DNA from: Oegoconia quadripuncta
Lineage: Eukaryota; Arthropoda; Insecta; Lepidoptera; Autostichidae
Reading direction: 5' to 3'
NCBI GenBank assembly: GCA_949316235.1
Contig: OX438758.1
Span: forward strand, 1,895,772 to 1,959,771
DNA: 64,000 bases
Every line of letters begins with the position of its first letter. Positions within the stretch are counted from its first letter, which is position 1. Made by a program: the position numbers and the translations under genes. The notes beneath the pieces were generated by a model that made no database searches, was not told where the DNA came from, and worked only from the letters and a program-made list of their open reading frames with translations. Below are positions 22,975-34,180 of this stretch, piece after piece.

Positions 22975-23480
22975 TGTTTAGACTGCCCCTCGGTGCGGAC
23001 GATGACAGCGGTGCATGTGGCAGGGGCGGCGAGGGCGCCCGGGGCCGCACTATGCGGCGGACAACTCGTGCAGGCACATAGCGCCATCTCTTGATAGCTC
23101 TACAGTCGACCGTCCTGATGATGCTGTGAGTCTCGCACAGCTCTGAAGCTGCTTAGGCAGAATAACATGGATAACACACTCTTTAACACTTGGTAACATA
23201 TTTGATTGCAACTTCTTTATTTCGTGCGCTAACAGGTTGTACTTTCAGCTAATCCACATTAACACAATTACGCGTAGGGTCAGTGACACGTGCGACAGCG
23301 GCGCGTACGGGTGGGTGCACTATTTGGCGCTAAAACAGCAGGACTAACGAGCACTGGCGTAACGAAAAAATGTAAGTGATTGTTATTTCAACATTAATTA
23401 ATGACGGAATGTTGTAGAAAATAATATAAAATGTTTCTAATTTTGTGTTTTTTGTTTTATAGGTTAGGTTTCACTACTTA
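22975..23480. other. Non-coding, GC-rich then AT-rich
   Basis: 22980-23110 is GC-rich with overlapping spurious frames on both strands. The rest shows no gene. Confidence 0.3.
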
Positions 23481-24046
23481 TATTGCAATTTATTCTGGAG
23501 CTGGCAACACAGGCCAGCGGCTGCCTGTACAATAATAAAGACATTGTTGTCAACACCACCCAGCAATGGCGTCGATCGAGAAAACTGCGTTTCGGCTTTT
23601 TGGCGGGAACTCGGCGAGTGAAGTAGCATTTTTCTTTATAATTCTTATAATTTGTGCATTCTAACTTTTGAAGCTTAATAATGGCAGAATATTGTGCAGC
23701 AAACGTTAGTGATGGTGTACAAGTGAAGGGAAGTGTAAATTAAAGTGCGTAACGGAGCTTTCGGGTTCCCACAAGAAGCCGCCAAAATCTTTTGTAAAGC
23801 ATTCTGCCACTTTACTGAAGAATGACTTGACCGTGACTAGACTCTGTATACGCCAAGTATACGACGAATTACTTGTTTTGACTGAGACTGACTACAAACT
23901 GAAGAAATAAGAGAAATAAGACATGGCTGTTATGGGCTAGATCCCTTTGCCTTCTCCTAGAGGAGAGAATGAAACGAAAAAAAAAAAAAAAAAAAACTGC
24001 GTTTCATTGAAACTCCTCATCTATTCCAAAATACTAATACAATACA
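23481..24046 (+). mobile_element. gypsy 5' LTR fragment, interrupted by a retroposon
   Basis: Contains AATAATAAAGACATTG (a polyadenylation-type signal) and ends ATACTAATACAATACA. It is followed at 24047 by TGGTGTCAGG, a typical position and sequence for a gypsy tRNA primer site. The same LTR end recurs at 24938-24967. A retroposon sits within it at 23594-23996. The LTR left edge is not certain. Confidence 0.6.
23594..23996 (+). mobile_element. Poly(A) retroposon with 13-bp target site duplication
   Basis: AAAACTGCGTTTC occurs at 23581-23593 and again at 23993-24005. The second copy follows an A run (23977-23996). The 3' end carries GCTAGATCCCTTTGCC, also seen at about 1265 and 3553. The 5' part has a short ATG frame (MAEYCAANVSDG) that soon stops. 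It was mobilised by LINE machinery by these hallmarks; the source transcript is not identified. Confidence 0.85.
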
Positions 24047-24189
24047 TGGTGTCAGGTGTAAACAGGTGAAATTGGATCCTTAGTGGATCACAAACGAAAG
24101 CTCCTATAAAATAAAAGAATAGTTGAAAAATATAAATAAAATGGAGGGAATCACGCCGCCTAACAAGCTAATTGTTGGTGAAAGTGGAC

Positions 24190-24535
24190 ACCCATAGAAA
24201 AAGAGCTATTTGCCATCTGCGCTGCAGTAGAGAAATACCATCAGTTTGTGTATGGTCGCAGAATTGTTGTTGAAACAGACCACAAACCACTTGTGGCCAT
24301 CATTATCAAAGATATTAATAAAATAAGTGCTCGACTACAGCGTATGATTTTAAGACTTCTTAAATATGATTTAGAAATAACTTATATACCTGGTAGCAAG
24401 ATGTATATAGCAGATTATCTATTTAGAGATTTCATTAAAGATAATGCAAAACAGGAACCAAAATTGCAAGAATTGGTACATGGAATAGAATCTGACTTGC
24501 CAGTTTCAGAAAGTAGGTTAAAAACATTACAACAA
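24190..24535 (+). pseudogene. gypsy RNase H fragment
   Basis: Reads PIEKELFAICAAVEKYHQF, VVETDHKPLVAII, LQRMILRLLKYDLEITYIPG and a connector ending LKTLQQ. The DHKPL block and Y(I/V)PG motif are diagnostic of Ty3/gypsy RNase H. Protease and reverse transcriptase are missing upstream, because coding begins 140 bases after the primer site. Confidence 0.9.
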
Positions 24536-24664
24536 TAAACTATTAATGACTCAAATTTATCTCAGGTAAAAAAATATCACTGACAAAGTCTTAAAAACTT
24601 ATTATAAATTAAGGAACAAAATTTTTGTGAAGACAATATTGTATACTATCTAAATGAAATTATA

Positions 24665-24955
24665 ATGCCTAAAGTTGTGCACAAAGAAATGCTGGCCATA
24701 TTACATACAGGATATAGTGGTTTTGTAAAGTGTAAGAAACGGGCTAGGAATGTGATGTATTGGCCGGGTATTTCACGGGACATTGATGATTTTGTCTCTC
24801 ATTGCCATTCTTGTCAAAAGTATAGACCCTCAAATGCAAAGGAACCACTGATGTCCCATGACATACCTACTTTGCCATTTTATGAAATAGGTATGGATAT
24901 TTGTTATTTTGCAAAAAAAGATTATCTTGTAGTCGTCTCATCTATTCCAAAATAC
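24665..24955 (+). pseudogene. gypsy integrase N-terminal fragment
   Basis: Carries the start of the HHCC zinc region (LHTGYSGFVKCKKRARNVMYWPG) in split form, HCHSCQKYRPS, and IGMDICYF with the first catalytic aspartate. It then runs straight into LTR-end sequence at about 24938 and stops. The catalytic core and C-terminus are deleted. Confidence 0.85.
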
Positions 24956-24967
24956 TAATACAATACA
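24938..24967 (+). mobile_element. 3' LTR end fragment of the deleted gypsy
   Basis: The stretch TCATCTATTCCAAAATAC to ATACAATACA repeats 24017-24046. This shows the integrase was joined to the far end of the 3' LTR by deletion. Confidence 0.75.
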
Positions 24968-25635
24968 CTGTCAAATATCGCGCAGGTGATAATTTTTATC
25001 AAAAATAAATATTTAAATGTAATTTTAATCAGTAAAACCCTCAGAAATAAATTGTGACGATAATTTACTGTGTGTTTATAAACAAAACTGTGTAAAACTG
25101 TGGTTTAATATCCGTGAAATTCAAAAAGGCGTTCGGTCAACGGCTACTGTCAAGATTCAAAAATCCTACATGGTTCCAATGAAAATTCTGGGAAGTATCG
25201 TTTTAGTTATTCTCTGAATACTATAATATCACATGTACCAAGTGTTAACATACTCCAGTACGCTCTTTACTGCTCAAAAATTGAACAAAAATTGAGCAAC
25301 GTACACCATATAGGGGCTATGTTCATATCTCTCTTTACTTGACTACTTTGTGGAAGTAAAGTTGATGAAACGAACGCTTGCCGCAGACATTCCGACACTA
25401 CAAACACTGATTACTACTATTTCATATAAAACCCAAGTATTATTTAGTTATACACTTTGTTAAATCATAGGTATTGTAAACCAGAGATAAGATTAAGGTA
25501 TAATTTTTTATATATGACAATACCTACCTGCTTAGGTATCTAAAATAAGTAGGTAGGGTAAGATTGTAGGATCTGCTCTGATTTACTAGCCAGTTTCTTA
25601 GTCTATCTCTGCTTGCTTTACAGTCACAAGTCATC
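24968..25635. other. Non-coding
   Basis: AT-rich, no coding similarity. The last 100 bases may be the 5' untranslated part of the LINE that starts at 25636. Confidence 0.3.
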
Positions 25636-27052
25636 ATGGTTCACACTCGCAACACAGTAGCCGAACAAGAGGCTGAGTACAAATTACAGACAGCGCTTGT
25701 AGAATTCAAGCGCTCCAAGACACTATGCGAACGGTTACTTCAAGAAAGATCTGATAGTGAAGTTGAGATTCACCATGTGGTTTTAAGAAACACCTACCTA
25801 AAGAACGAGCGCACTTCACTGCACAGCCAACTACTCGAAGTAACTACTGAGCGTGACCAGTTACAATGCATTATAGATAATATGTACCAGTGCCATGATA
25901 CATAGGTATCATGGCACTGCTCTTAGGAGCAGGCGCTGTCAAAAATGACTGAACTGGAGCACGAGCTGTGTGAAGCGCACAAGCAAATTACACAGCTAGA
26001 ACAAGAACGATCATGCGATCAGGCAAATTACACACGCAGCCTGTATGAAGAACTAATTGACTGTAGTCATAAACAGCAGACCAGTCTATCAAGCACAGTA
26101 TACTGCACAAGGCATGGTGACGGGGACTTGGTATTTAAAAAAAGTAGGAAATTAAGACGTGTGAACAAATTTATTAGAAAAGCCAATATTAACTCGGAAC
26201 GGCTGAAACTCCAAATTGGCTATCGCTGTAAACGGATAAAGAAAAAATTGGTAAATGAGTTTATACAAAATACTAATGATTATAGAATGCACTATGACAA
26301 AGAAACGCATTTATTAAATTTAAAAATCAATAGTCTAGAAAATGACCTTAAAGAAATGACAAAGAAATACCATACCACTCAGTCACAGTGGACAGAATAT
26401 ACACAAATGGTTTCTGAGATGGTAAATATATCGGTAGCAAATGCTGAGATGATGAATTTGCTAACAGAAGACGACGAACCCAAGGACCAGATTCAGGACA
26501 CCATGCTTGCTACTCCACCTAACTCTCCAATATCCATAGGGGCTGCCACACCAACGGCTCTGCTTGCTCCCACCTTAAGTCGATGCACTGGCAATGCTTC
26601 GGTCTGTGACACACTCAAAACTCTGTTTTTTTTTCAGATTGACCTGTATTAACCACCCCGTTGTTGACTATTGTTTTCCAGACATGTCATATAATAAGAT
26701 CATTGATCGTGTTCGGCAGGCAAAGGTTGATAGCTTGACAAATATTATAATTTTAGTAGGAAATAGTTAGTATAAATAGTGTGAGCATACTAAGTGGCTT
26801 GGATATCAATAAAATATTTTTATGCGCCTTTCCATTCGTGAAAAACGTATCAAACTTTGTAAATGAGCGTATTCATTCACTGAATACAATATTATAAAAT
26901 GTTACATGTCGTCATTCTGACACTTTTTTTTATTTCGATACTAATAAGTTTATTGGGAAATTGTATTTGACAAAAGATACATTGTATCTGCCTAAAAAAA
27001 GTAAACGCACAATTGATACATTGTTAGCCTATAATATTGAAACATTAAGTTA
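25636..27052 (+). pseudogene. LINE ORF1: long coiled coil and esterase-like domain, decayed
   Basis: Starts ATG (MVHTRNTVAEQEAEYKL). A stop at 25903 and a second frame from 25945 continue the coiled coil (LEHELCEAHKQITQLEQER, LKEMTKKYHTTQ). After 26640 frameshifts follow, but KIIDRVRQAKVDSLTNI-like, IFLCAFPFVK and FIGKLYLTKDTLYLPK segments match ORF1 of the 9841-10788 gene in the same order. Not functional. Confidence 0.75.
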
Positions 27053-27159
27053 ATTTTTTTTTTTAATGTAAATAACTTTGAAGACTCTTCCTCTTAAATT
27101 ACACTTGATAGTAGTGGAACGGAGAGGGTGGGTCCTTTAAACTAAGTGCTAAGACAAAG

Positions 27160-27357
27160 GGAAAGCCAACAGGATTATTTCTAGTACATCAAAACATTCA
27201 GGGCTTTCCCGGCAAGGAACATGAGATCGAGTTATTTTTAGAAAAATGTCCTGTAGAAGTTTTGTGTTTAACTGAACACTGGGTAAGGCAGCATGAAATG
27301 ATATTTAATATTAAAAATTATAGCGCAATTAGTTCATTCAACAGAATTAAGGCATTT
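27160..27357 (+). pseudogene. LINE ORF2 N-terminal fragment
   Basis: Reads GLFLVHQNIQGFPGKEHEIE, LFLEKCPVEVLCLTEHW and IFNIKNYSAISSF, closely matching residues 1-55 of the ORF2 at 9718. Coding before the HQNIQ block supports an upstream start for that gene. Stops at TAA near 27358. Confidence 0.8.
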
Positions 27358-27586
27358 TAAATGTCCGCCTGGCTAGCTACCACCATCTTATCTAATAAAT
27401 CTGCCGCCAAACAGCAATGTTAATAGCATTGTTGTGTTCCGGTTGTCAGAGATAAGATAGCCAGTTCCCCAAATATTTGGGTTTCCGGGTCAGTACGCTT
27501 CCACCTTCGGCCTCATCTTCACTTAACATCAGGTGTGATTGAGGTCAAGTGCTAACCCGATGAGTAACAAAAAAAAAAAAAAAAAT
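27358..27586 (+). mobile_element. Poly(A) retroposon, plus strand
   Basis: Starts AAATGTCCGCCTGGCTAGC, passes through the TGACCTGG-type core in reverse sense (CTTAACATCAGGTGTGATTG) and ends in an A run at 27569-27585. It is collinear with the copy at 15170-15398. Confidence 0.8.
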
Positions 27587-27594
27587 TAATATTT

Positions 27595-28620
27595 TTGACT
27601 GACGATGATGTTCCTGAAGATTTGAGAGCACAAATAATGAGAGTGGTTGCTGATCGGGAAGCAAGATTGAGAAGCCGTACTGGGGCGAATAGAAGGAGAG
27701 AGGACTATGACGAATATGTGGATGCAGATGACGGTGGTTACGAGGCCCTTTTCACTGGGGACAGAAATTCCACTGTCTTTGAATGGTCATCCATGGATAC
27801 CTTTCAAGGACAGAGAGAATAATTTTTGCCTCAGCAGATTGGACCGACTGTCGCATCTGTAAGGCTATATGGGGCATTTAGGCAATATTGGGACGACAGC
27901 ATTCTGTCTCCTATTGTGACTGAGATGAACCGGTATGCCGCAGAGGTTGCCGCTTCGTCTAATGTTTTCGCCCAGGGTTGATACGATACAGTCCACGAAC
28001 TCCTCATTCTATTTTCCTTTTGGATGATGCTTGGCATCATCCGCATGCCCTCCACCAAATCTTGCTTCACTTTAAATCCCCTCCTAAAAACTAATGTCTT
28101 TAGGACAATGTTTGCCCGTAAAAGATATGAAAATCTCTGCCGCGCTCTTCACTTCACGGACAATACTAACCGACCGACTGACAATTCCAACCGTTTATTT
28201 TGTTTTGGCCCCATTTTAGATCACATGAATGCCCGCTTTCAAAGCGCGTATGTCCCGTCCCAACAGATTTGAATTGACGATTTTTTAGTTTTTCGGTTAG
28301 AATTAGTCGAACTAATTCTTCAACATCACCTCCAACATGTGCCCCAAAAGCCTTCTGGGAGTAACGTGCCAACCACTCCGTCCGCATCGCGGATGACGAG
28401 CAATAATAGGCCTAAACAAATAACCAGAACGCTACATGGTGCACCTGACTCGACGGCCCGTCGCAGGTGCTTTTATTGCACTACACGCAATCGTACGCAA
28501 AGACGTACCTCATACGTGTGCTCTGTATGTGATGTCCCCCAGTGTGTGAGCCTTGTTTCCAGTATAATCATACTCTTCCATATTTATTCCATATATATTT
28601 TTCTTTCCAGTATGACGGAC
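27595..28620 (+). pseudogene. piggyBac transposase, core deleted
   Basis: N-terminal acidic region (DDDVPEDLRAQIMRVVADRE), then RLYGAFRQYWDDSIL, FRTMFARKRYENLCRALHF and FGPILDHMNARFQSAYVP. After SQQI the frame jumps to the C-terminal part: PSGSNVPTTPSASRMTSN and the cysteine-rich finger RRCFYCTTRNRTQRRTSY, then CSVCDVPQC. The catalytic DDD core is missing between about 28270 and 28320, and two stops occur earlier. The product once cut and pasted at TTAA sites. Confidence 0.9.
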
Positions 28621-29540
28621 AGGACAGACTGACTTCTGCAGTTTCCATGACAAATGTATACTTTTTGAACTTTCCGCAAAGTCAAATGAATCGACAGACA
28701 GACAGTAGAATCACCCGTTGTCCTAAAGATATTAGGTATTCCTTTCTTTGTATCGTACCAGTTCTTTCTCAATATTGTGTAAATGCCGTGAAAGTCTGTG
28801 ATATGAATGAAGACGGATGGAACGGTCTACGGGGACGTGCTACTTTATTCTGTTTTTTGCTTAGCCGCTCGTTTGTGTCTTTTTTGTTCGCGGGTTTTTA
28901 TGGTCCGTGTGTTGTCACCGCTCCCGATTCAAATTATTATTTATTTCCAAAACTAAGTGTACAATGGTGTCTTATGGTAAATGGTGCTTATAACTTAGTC
29001 GCCCTGTTAGGGCACAGGAAATTTATAAGAGCACTGCGCTTATATATAACATAATTACAAACTACTTATTTTATCTAATATTTACTTAACTTTTGGGTTG
29101 AATGACTATTGTGCATCTACCTACGCCTGTGAGGTTAACTGGAAAAAATCTCTAAATGGGATAAGTTCGCCTGTGTACTTATTTTGTGTATTCCTAATGT
29201 TGTATTTTTACTCTTTTTTATGTTTTATATAGTGCGTACAAACAAACAAATTATGTAATAGTTTTTTTTGTAATAATAGTGTTGATCGTGTATTATTCAA
29301 AAAAATTAATAAAATAGGATAACCTATATAACAAAAAGAATAAAAATTATATCACCACATGTTTCCTTTTATTACAGAACCCAATTTCGTCACTCCGCTC
29401 ATCGATGTTTCCACTAACCTTACCTCAGTATGTGTAGATTGAAATTCATGAACGCGCCTCTATCTGTTTTGATTATCTCTGGTTGTTCTTTAGAATATGG
29501 CGGACGGCCAATGTTTTTTTTGTGAACAGTAATTCACAAT
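28621..29540. other. Non-coding, probable piggyBac 3' flank and copia LTR region
   Basis: Open frames here (such as 28542-29054) look unselected. 29000-29045 may hold a piggyBac terminal region (GCCCTGTTAGGGC palindrome). 29340-29640 precedes the copia gag and may include its LTR end, but no second LTR is present to confirm. Confidence 0.35.
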
Positions 29541-29645
29541 AAATTACTTTAGAAGCGTCTGCGTGTTTTGCTCCACCAGAAATCATCCACGGTAAAAACC
29601 CCTCGGAGAGTTTTTAGGTTACGGACCCAGATTGTGGTAGCCAGA

Positions 29646-30134
29646 ATGGAGCAACAAGAAACAAAGAACAAACATGGTATAGTGCAGTTCAATGGACAGA
29701 ATTTCCATAACTGGCTGTTCAGAATTAAGCTACTTCTAGAAGAAAAAGAATTACTAGAATGTATTACAGAACAGTACAATGTGCTGGAGTTGACGAAAGA
29801 ACAATTGCGGCATGATTGTCGAGCGAAAAATTTAATTATTCAGTGCATTTGTGACAGCCATCTTGAATTAATAAAAGAATGCAAATCGGCATACGAGATC
29901 ATAGTGAAACTTACAAGAACCTTTCAAAGAACAGGCGTAGCATCACAATTATTACTAAGAAAGAAGCTTCTTACCGTAAAATACAATGAGGAAGGAAATA
30001 TGGAAGGAAATATGGAAAATTTCTTACTGAAGTTTGACAAAATGGTGAGAGATTTAAAAAGTTCGGATACAAAGCCTTCAGAAAACGAAATTATATGCTA
30101 TTTGTTGTTATCAATTTCGTGTTTCTTATTGTAA
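29646..30134 (+). pseudogene. Ty1/copia gag fragment
   Basis: ATG at 29646. Reads VQFNGQNFHNWLFRIKLLL, then AYEIIVKLTRTFQRTG and ENFLLKFDKMVRDLKSSDTK, the gag capsid-like layout (UBN2-type) of copia elements. It ends early after about 163 codons, before the zinc knuckle; protease, integrase and polymerase are absent. It forms virus-like particles in intact elements. Confidence 0.8.
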
Positions 30135-30289
30135 TACATAGTTTCTAACATAATAAAAATGTTTTTTATTTTCCATAACCTTTAAGTTATAAATATTAAA
30201 CATGCGACGGTAATTTGACACACACGTCTCTCAGATGGGTTGTAGGTGGTTACGTTACAAAAACAGGAGGTAGGTAGTTAAGGGTTAAA

Positions 30290-30590
30290 CCAGATTTTAT
30301 CAAAAGCTTTGATGAAGTAGGTTTTTACAAAAGCATTCGTCCTGGGTGTGGTAAAGGTGATCCTAAAGTTACTGACATAAAAGCTCTTCGGTACACTCCA
30401 AATGGAGATGTATTCTTTAAATTAAGATTCCCAGAAGAATGGACCGTACTACCTCAACGAAAATCATCAGCTATTACTGCTTTGCCTTTTGATAGACTTA
30501 GACATCGGCACCTTACTAGAAGAAAAATAACAAAAAGAAATTCGATGACTTGCAGTACTTAAAAGATACGTTACTAATTTGTTAACTAAT
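30290..30590 (+). pseudogene. C-terminal fragment of an unrecognised TE-associated protein
   Basis: Reads GDPKVTDIKALRYTPNGDVF, FKLRFPEEWTVLPQRKSS and, after a frameshift near 30538, KFDDLQYLKDTLL before a stop. The layout (short beta-rich segment then KFDDLQ tail) resembles C-termini of hypothetical proteins that recur in insect genomes. I cannot assign a superfamily. Confidence 0.45.
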
Positions 30591-31205
30591 ATTGAGACTG
30601 ATTATAACATTTATGTGAATTGAGACTGAGATATGTTTGCCTAAATTACCTATCTAATGTGATCTATTGTAAAGAGTATGGTGAAGTTCAAACTTTAATT
30701 ATTAATGTCTAAAACTTTATGAAAATAATATGTTTTTAATGTGAAGAAGGAAGAAGTCTACTTTTTGTTTATTTTGAGTTTTGTTTTGTTTTAAATTGAA
30801 AGAAGCTACAATGCTAGTAATTATAACGTGATTTGTTAAGACAATTAAGTTTTTGTCAATTTCAAAAATTTTATCTAAGAACTATAAAAAAGAGTTGTGG
30901 TTTAGGATTGTTATTAAATATAATTGTGCACTAATCAGGAAAAACGATTTTTGTTTACGGATAACCTGCTAAGTCCAATATTAAAAAAATTATTTGATTA
31001 TAAAAACCTGGTAAGTTACAAAAGTGGCTATAAATAAAGAAATACTGAATTTAATGACTTTTCTTTTATTTTGTATTGTGAGGAATACAAATAAATATTT
31101 AAAAATGTAAAAGCCTTGTCTTTAAATAAATGCATATTTTTTTAAGAATGTTTTTTTTTTCTCTCCTGTAAATTTATCTAATATGCTGATAGCAGGTTTA
31201 CACTC
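30591..31205. other. Non-coding AT-rich
   Basis: No gene, repeat unit or TE end identified. Confidence 0.3.
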
Positions 31206-31212
31206 TAAGCCG

Positions 31213-31338
31213 TATGATGACTTGATAAACGAAGATGGAAATATCCTCATAAATAAAGTATTACATTTTAAAAATTGATACAAATCGTCATATTATTTGT
31301 CGAAAGACTATTTTTGAATATATTGGAATTATTTTGTG
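31213..31338 (+). repeat. Isolated partial unit of the 272-bp repeat
   Basis: Same as the start of each unit in 32681-33937: TATGATGACTTGATAAACGA, through TTACATTTTAAAAATTGATA, to TTTTGTGTT, where it breaks into piggyBac-related sequence. Confidence 0.85.
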
Positions 31339-31369
31339 TTGCACACGATGTTATAAACTTTTGATGAAG

Positions 31370-32150
31370 CTGGGTTAGGTTTCACTGTAGTGACAAATTT
31401 ATGCCACAGCGTACCTCATGACTCATTAGCCACTTTTGATGATTTTTTTCACCAGCTGTAAAATGATGGATGTACTGTACGATAATGGCATTTATTCCAT
31501 TGGAACTACGAAAAGCTAGGAAAGGTTTACCGGAGTTCATGAAAAAGAAGCCTAAGGATAAGCTAAGAATGAGTTTTGCACTTTATCGAGTGAGCCTTTG
31601 GTAGCAGTAAAGTGGTTCGACACAAAGGAAGTCACTGTACTTACGACGGTACATAAAACGGCGGAAGTAACAACCGTGTTGAGAACTCAAAAATATGGCA
31701 GTAAAAAAGAAATCTTCTGTCCTAAGGCAGTCGCCGACTACACATTCTATATGTGTGGCGTAGATCATTTTGATCACTTCAGGTTGTCGTATCCTACCGG
31801 AAGAAAATCACGAAAATTTTGGATGCGCCTCTTTTTCTTTCTCCTTGATGCCGCGATTATAAATTCGTACATCATTTATCTTACAAAACATAAACAACGA
31901 GAGTCTTCCCACAGGGAGTTTAGACTACGCCTTACGAGAGCTCTAATTCGAGATATTACGTGCAAAAAACAAAGAAAAATTGTTTTTAAAAATAAGAAAG
32001 GCGGTAATTTTGGTGTTCCAGATGATGTGCGCTTACAGAGTGTTGGGATTCACTTTCCAGAGCTTCAAGATACCTACACGCGATACAAGTTCTGTTCCAC
32101 CAGAAAATAACAAAAGACAAATATAAAATGTTGTCATTGTGGTGTAGCTT
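31370..32150 (+). pseudogene. piggyBac transposase C-terminal part
   Basis: The early part is frameshifted (VVTNLCHSVPHDSL, KMMDVLYDNGIY). A clean frame from 31598 reads LVAVKWFDTKEVTVLTTVHK, YTFYMCGVDHFDHFRLSYPT with the third catalytic aspartate, and RKFWMRLFFFLLDAAIINSY. It ends before or in a small cysteine finger (CCHCGVALC, in frame after a stop). It is related to but distinct from the copy at 27595. It lies between two partial units of the 272-bp repeat. Confidence 0.9.
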
Positions 32151-32404
32151 TATGTGTCAAAACATGTTTAAAAAATTTCATTTGGCAGTAAATGACTTGG
32201 ATACTATTTCATAACCATTCCTTTGTTTTTTTTTTTAATAAATGTTTTATTTTCATATATGACTGTCTTATCTTTTATTGGACAACGGTCACAAATTTGC
32301 CACTTTCACAAAAGCTTAAGAGACAAGGGCCATATATGTCACAATGTCACAATCAAAAGAAAACCATTCAATCTTGATCATTTTACCTTCTATCCGAATA
32401 AGGG

Positions 32405-32497
32405 TTAAAGATCTTTAATATGTCTGATACAAACAACTCCCATGAATACAATAGAGTATATATTATAAAGCAGGGACAGCTATCCAATTTATATTCC
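32405..32497 (+). repeat. Second isolated partial unit of the 272-bp repeat
   Basis: Matches the unit middle: TAAAGATCTTTAATATG, then ACAAACAACTCCCATGAATA, to CTATCCAATTTATAT. It is adjacent to a proline/lysine-rich short frame at 32526-32685 (MATPTIQPDGLTKLLVPPDG) of unknown origin. Confidence 0.8.
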
Positions 32498-32680
32498 TTT
32501 TTTATCCAAAGAGGAAACCAGCCGTAATGGCCACCCCAACTATTCAACCCGATGGTTTAACCAAATTATTAGTACCACCAGATGGATTGTTAAAACCTCA
32601 AAACCTACAAAAGAAGAAGAAAATTGTCGTCAGACCGCCAAATAAGTTCAACAGATCAGTACCACAGCCAAAGAATTTGA

Positions 32681-33937
32681 TATGATGACTTGATAAACGA
32701 AGATGGAAATATTCTCATAAAGTATTACATTTTAAAAATTTATACAAATCGTCATATTATTTGGTGAGACTTTTTTTGTATATATTGTTTTTTTTTGTGT
32801 TATATAGGTACGCTATATTATGTGAAGGTGGTCAAGGCAAAGCCTTATATAAAGATAGTCCCGAGTTAAAGATCTTTAATATGTATGATACAAACAACTC
32901 CCATGAATACAATGGAGTATATATTATAAAGCAGGGACAGCTATCCAATTTATATGATGACTTGATAAACGAAGATGGAAATATCCTCATAAATAAAGTA
33001 TTACATTTTAAAAATTGATACAAAACGTCATATTATTTGTCGAAAGACTATTTTGGTATATATTGGATTTTTTTTGTGTTATATACGCTATATGTGAAGG
33101 TGGTCAAGGCAAAGCCTTATATAAAGATAGTCCCGAGTTAAAGATCTTTAATATGTATGATACAAACAACTCCCATGAATACAATGGAGTATATATTATA
33201 AAGCAGGGACAGTTATCCAGTTTATATGATGACTTGATAAACGAAGATGGAAATATCCTCATAAAGTATTACATTTTAAAAATTGATACAAATCGTCATA
33301 TTATTTGGTGAAAGACTTTTTTTGTATATATTGTTTTTTTTTGTGTTATATAGGTACGCTATATGTGAAAGTGGTCAAGGCAAAGCCTTATATAAAGATC
33401 GTCCCGAGTTAAAGATCTTTAATATGTATGATACAAACAACTCCCATGAATACAATGGAGTATATATTATAAAGCACGGACAGCTATCCAATTTATATGA
33501 TGAAAGTATTACATTTTAAAAATTGATACAAATCGTCATATTATTTGGTGAAAGACTTTTTTTGTATATATTGTTTTTTTTGTGTTATATAGGTACGCTA
33601 TATGTGAAGGTAGTCAAGGCAAAGCCTTATATAAAGATAGTCCCGAGTTAAAGATCTTTAATATGTATGATACAAACAACTCCCATGAATACAATGGAGT
33701 ATATATTATAAAGCAGGGACAGCTATCCAGTTTATATGATGACTTGATAAACGAAGATGGAAATATCCTCATAAATAAAGTATTACATTTTAAAAATTGA
33801 TACAAATCGTCATATTATTTGGTGAAAGACTATTTTTGTATACATATATTGGATTTTTTGTGTTATATATGCTGTATGTGAAGGTGATCAAGGCAAAGCC
33901 TAATAAAGATAGTCTCGAGTTAAAGATCTTTAATATA
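32681..33937 (+). repeat. Tandem array of about five 272-bp units, each with a conserved open frame
   Basis: TATGATGA marks unit starts at 32681, 32953, 33225, 33496 and 33735, giving periods 272, 272, 271 and 239; the short one lacks a 30-base segment. Each unit encodes a roughly 65-70 residue frame from YAICEG through GKALYKDSPELKIFNMYDTN and NNSHEYNGVYIIKQGQLS to LINEDGNILI. A T-rich tract ending TTATATAG, resembling a splice acceptor, precedes each. Length changes fall mostly in the T-rich spacer. The protein is not recognised. Confidence 0.85.
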
Positions 33938-34004
33938 CTCCATTGTATTCATCAGCACAATCAGACACAAAAAACCAGCAATCATTAAAAGCCAAAGCCA
34001 ACTT

Positions 34005-34180
34005 ATAAAAGCCTTATTGGGCATTATGATTATGTTGGGTTTACATCCACTTCCCGATTTTGAGCTGTACTGGTCCACCGAACGTTTTTACAACAATCCA
34101 GATATTTCTTCAACCTTTAGCCTCAACCGGTTCAAGAAAATATTAGAAAACCTACACGTAAATGATAATATCCTCATAGA
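34005..34180 (+). pseudogene. piggyBac transposase N-terminal-core fragment
   Basis: Reads IMIMLGLHPLPDFELYWSTE and SLNRFKKILENLHVNDN, the helical part before the catalytic core. It then joins ATCCTCATAGATAATAC, close to the end of the 272-bp unit, at a short shared stretch. Confidence 0.8.

Larger units (their letters stand above)
25636..27357 (+). mobile_element. 3'-truncated CR1-like LINE, plus strand
   Basis: Holds a decayed ORF1 and the first about 65 codons of ORF2 of an element related to the one at 6590-10860, then stops at the start of a retroposon at 27358. This retention of the 5' end is the opposite of the usual LINE truncation, so later deletion or rearrangement removed the rest. 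Confidence 0.8.

Noticed and set aside
22814..23094. Short frames in the GC-rich stretch beside the RNase H LINE
   Set aside because: Three overlapping frames on two strands with proline/alanine-rich products and no homology; probably compositional.
28542..29054. 170-codon plus-strand frame after the piggyBac remnant
   Set aside because: Composition is unselected, it has no recognisable domain, and it overlaps the piggyBac finger in another frame.
32681..33937. CRISPR-like array
   Set aside because: The whole 272-bp unit is repeated with no unique spacers, and the context is an insect genome.
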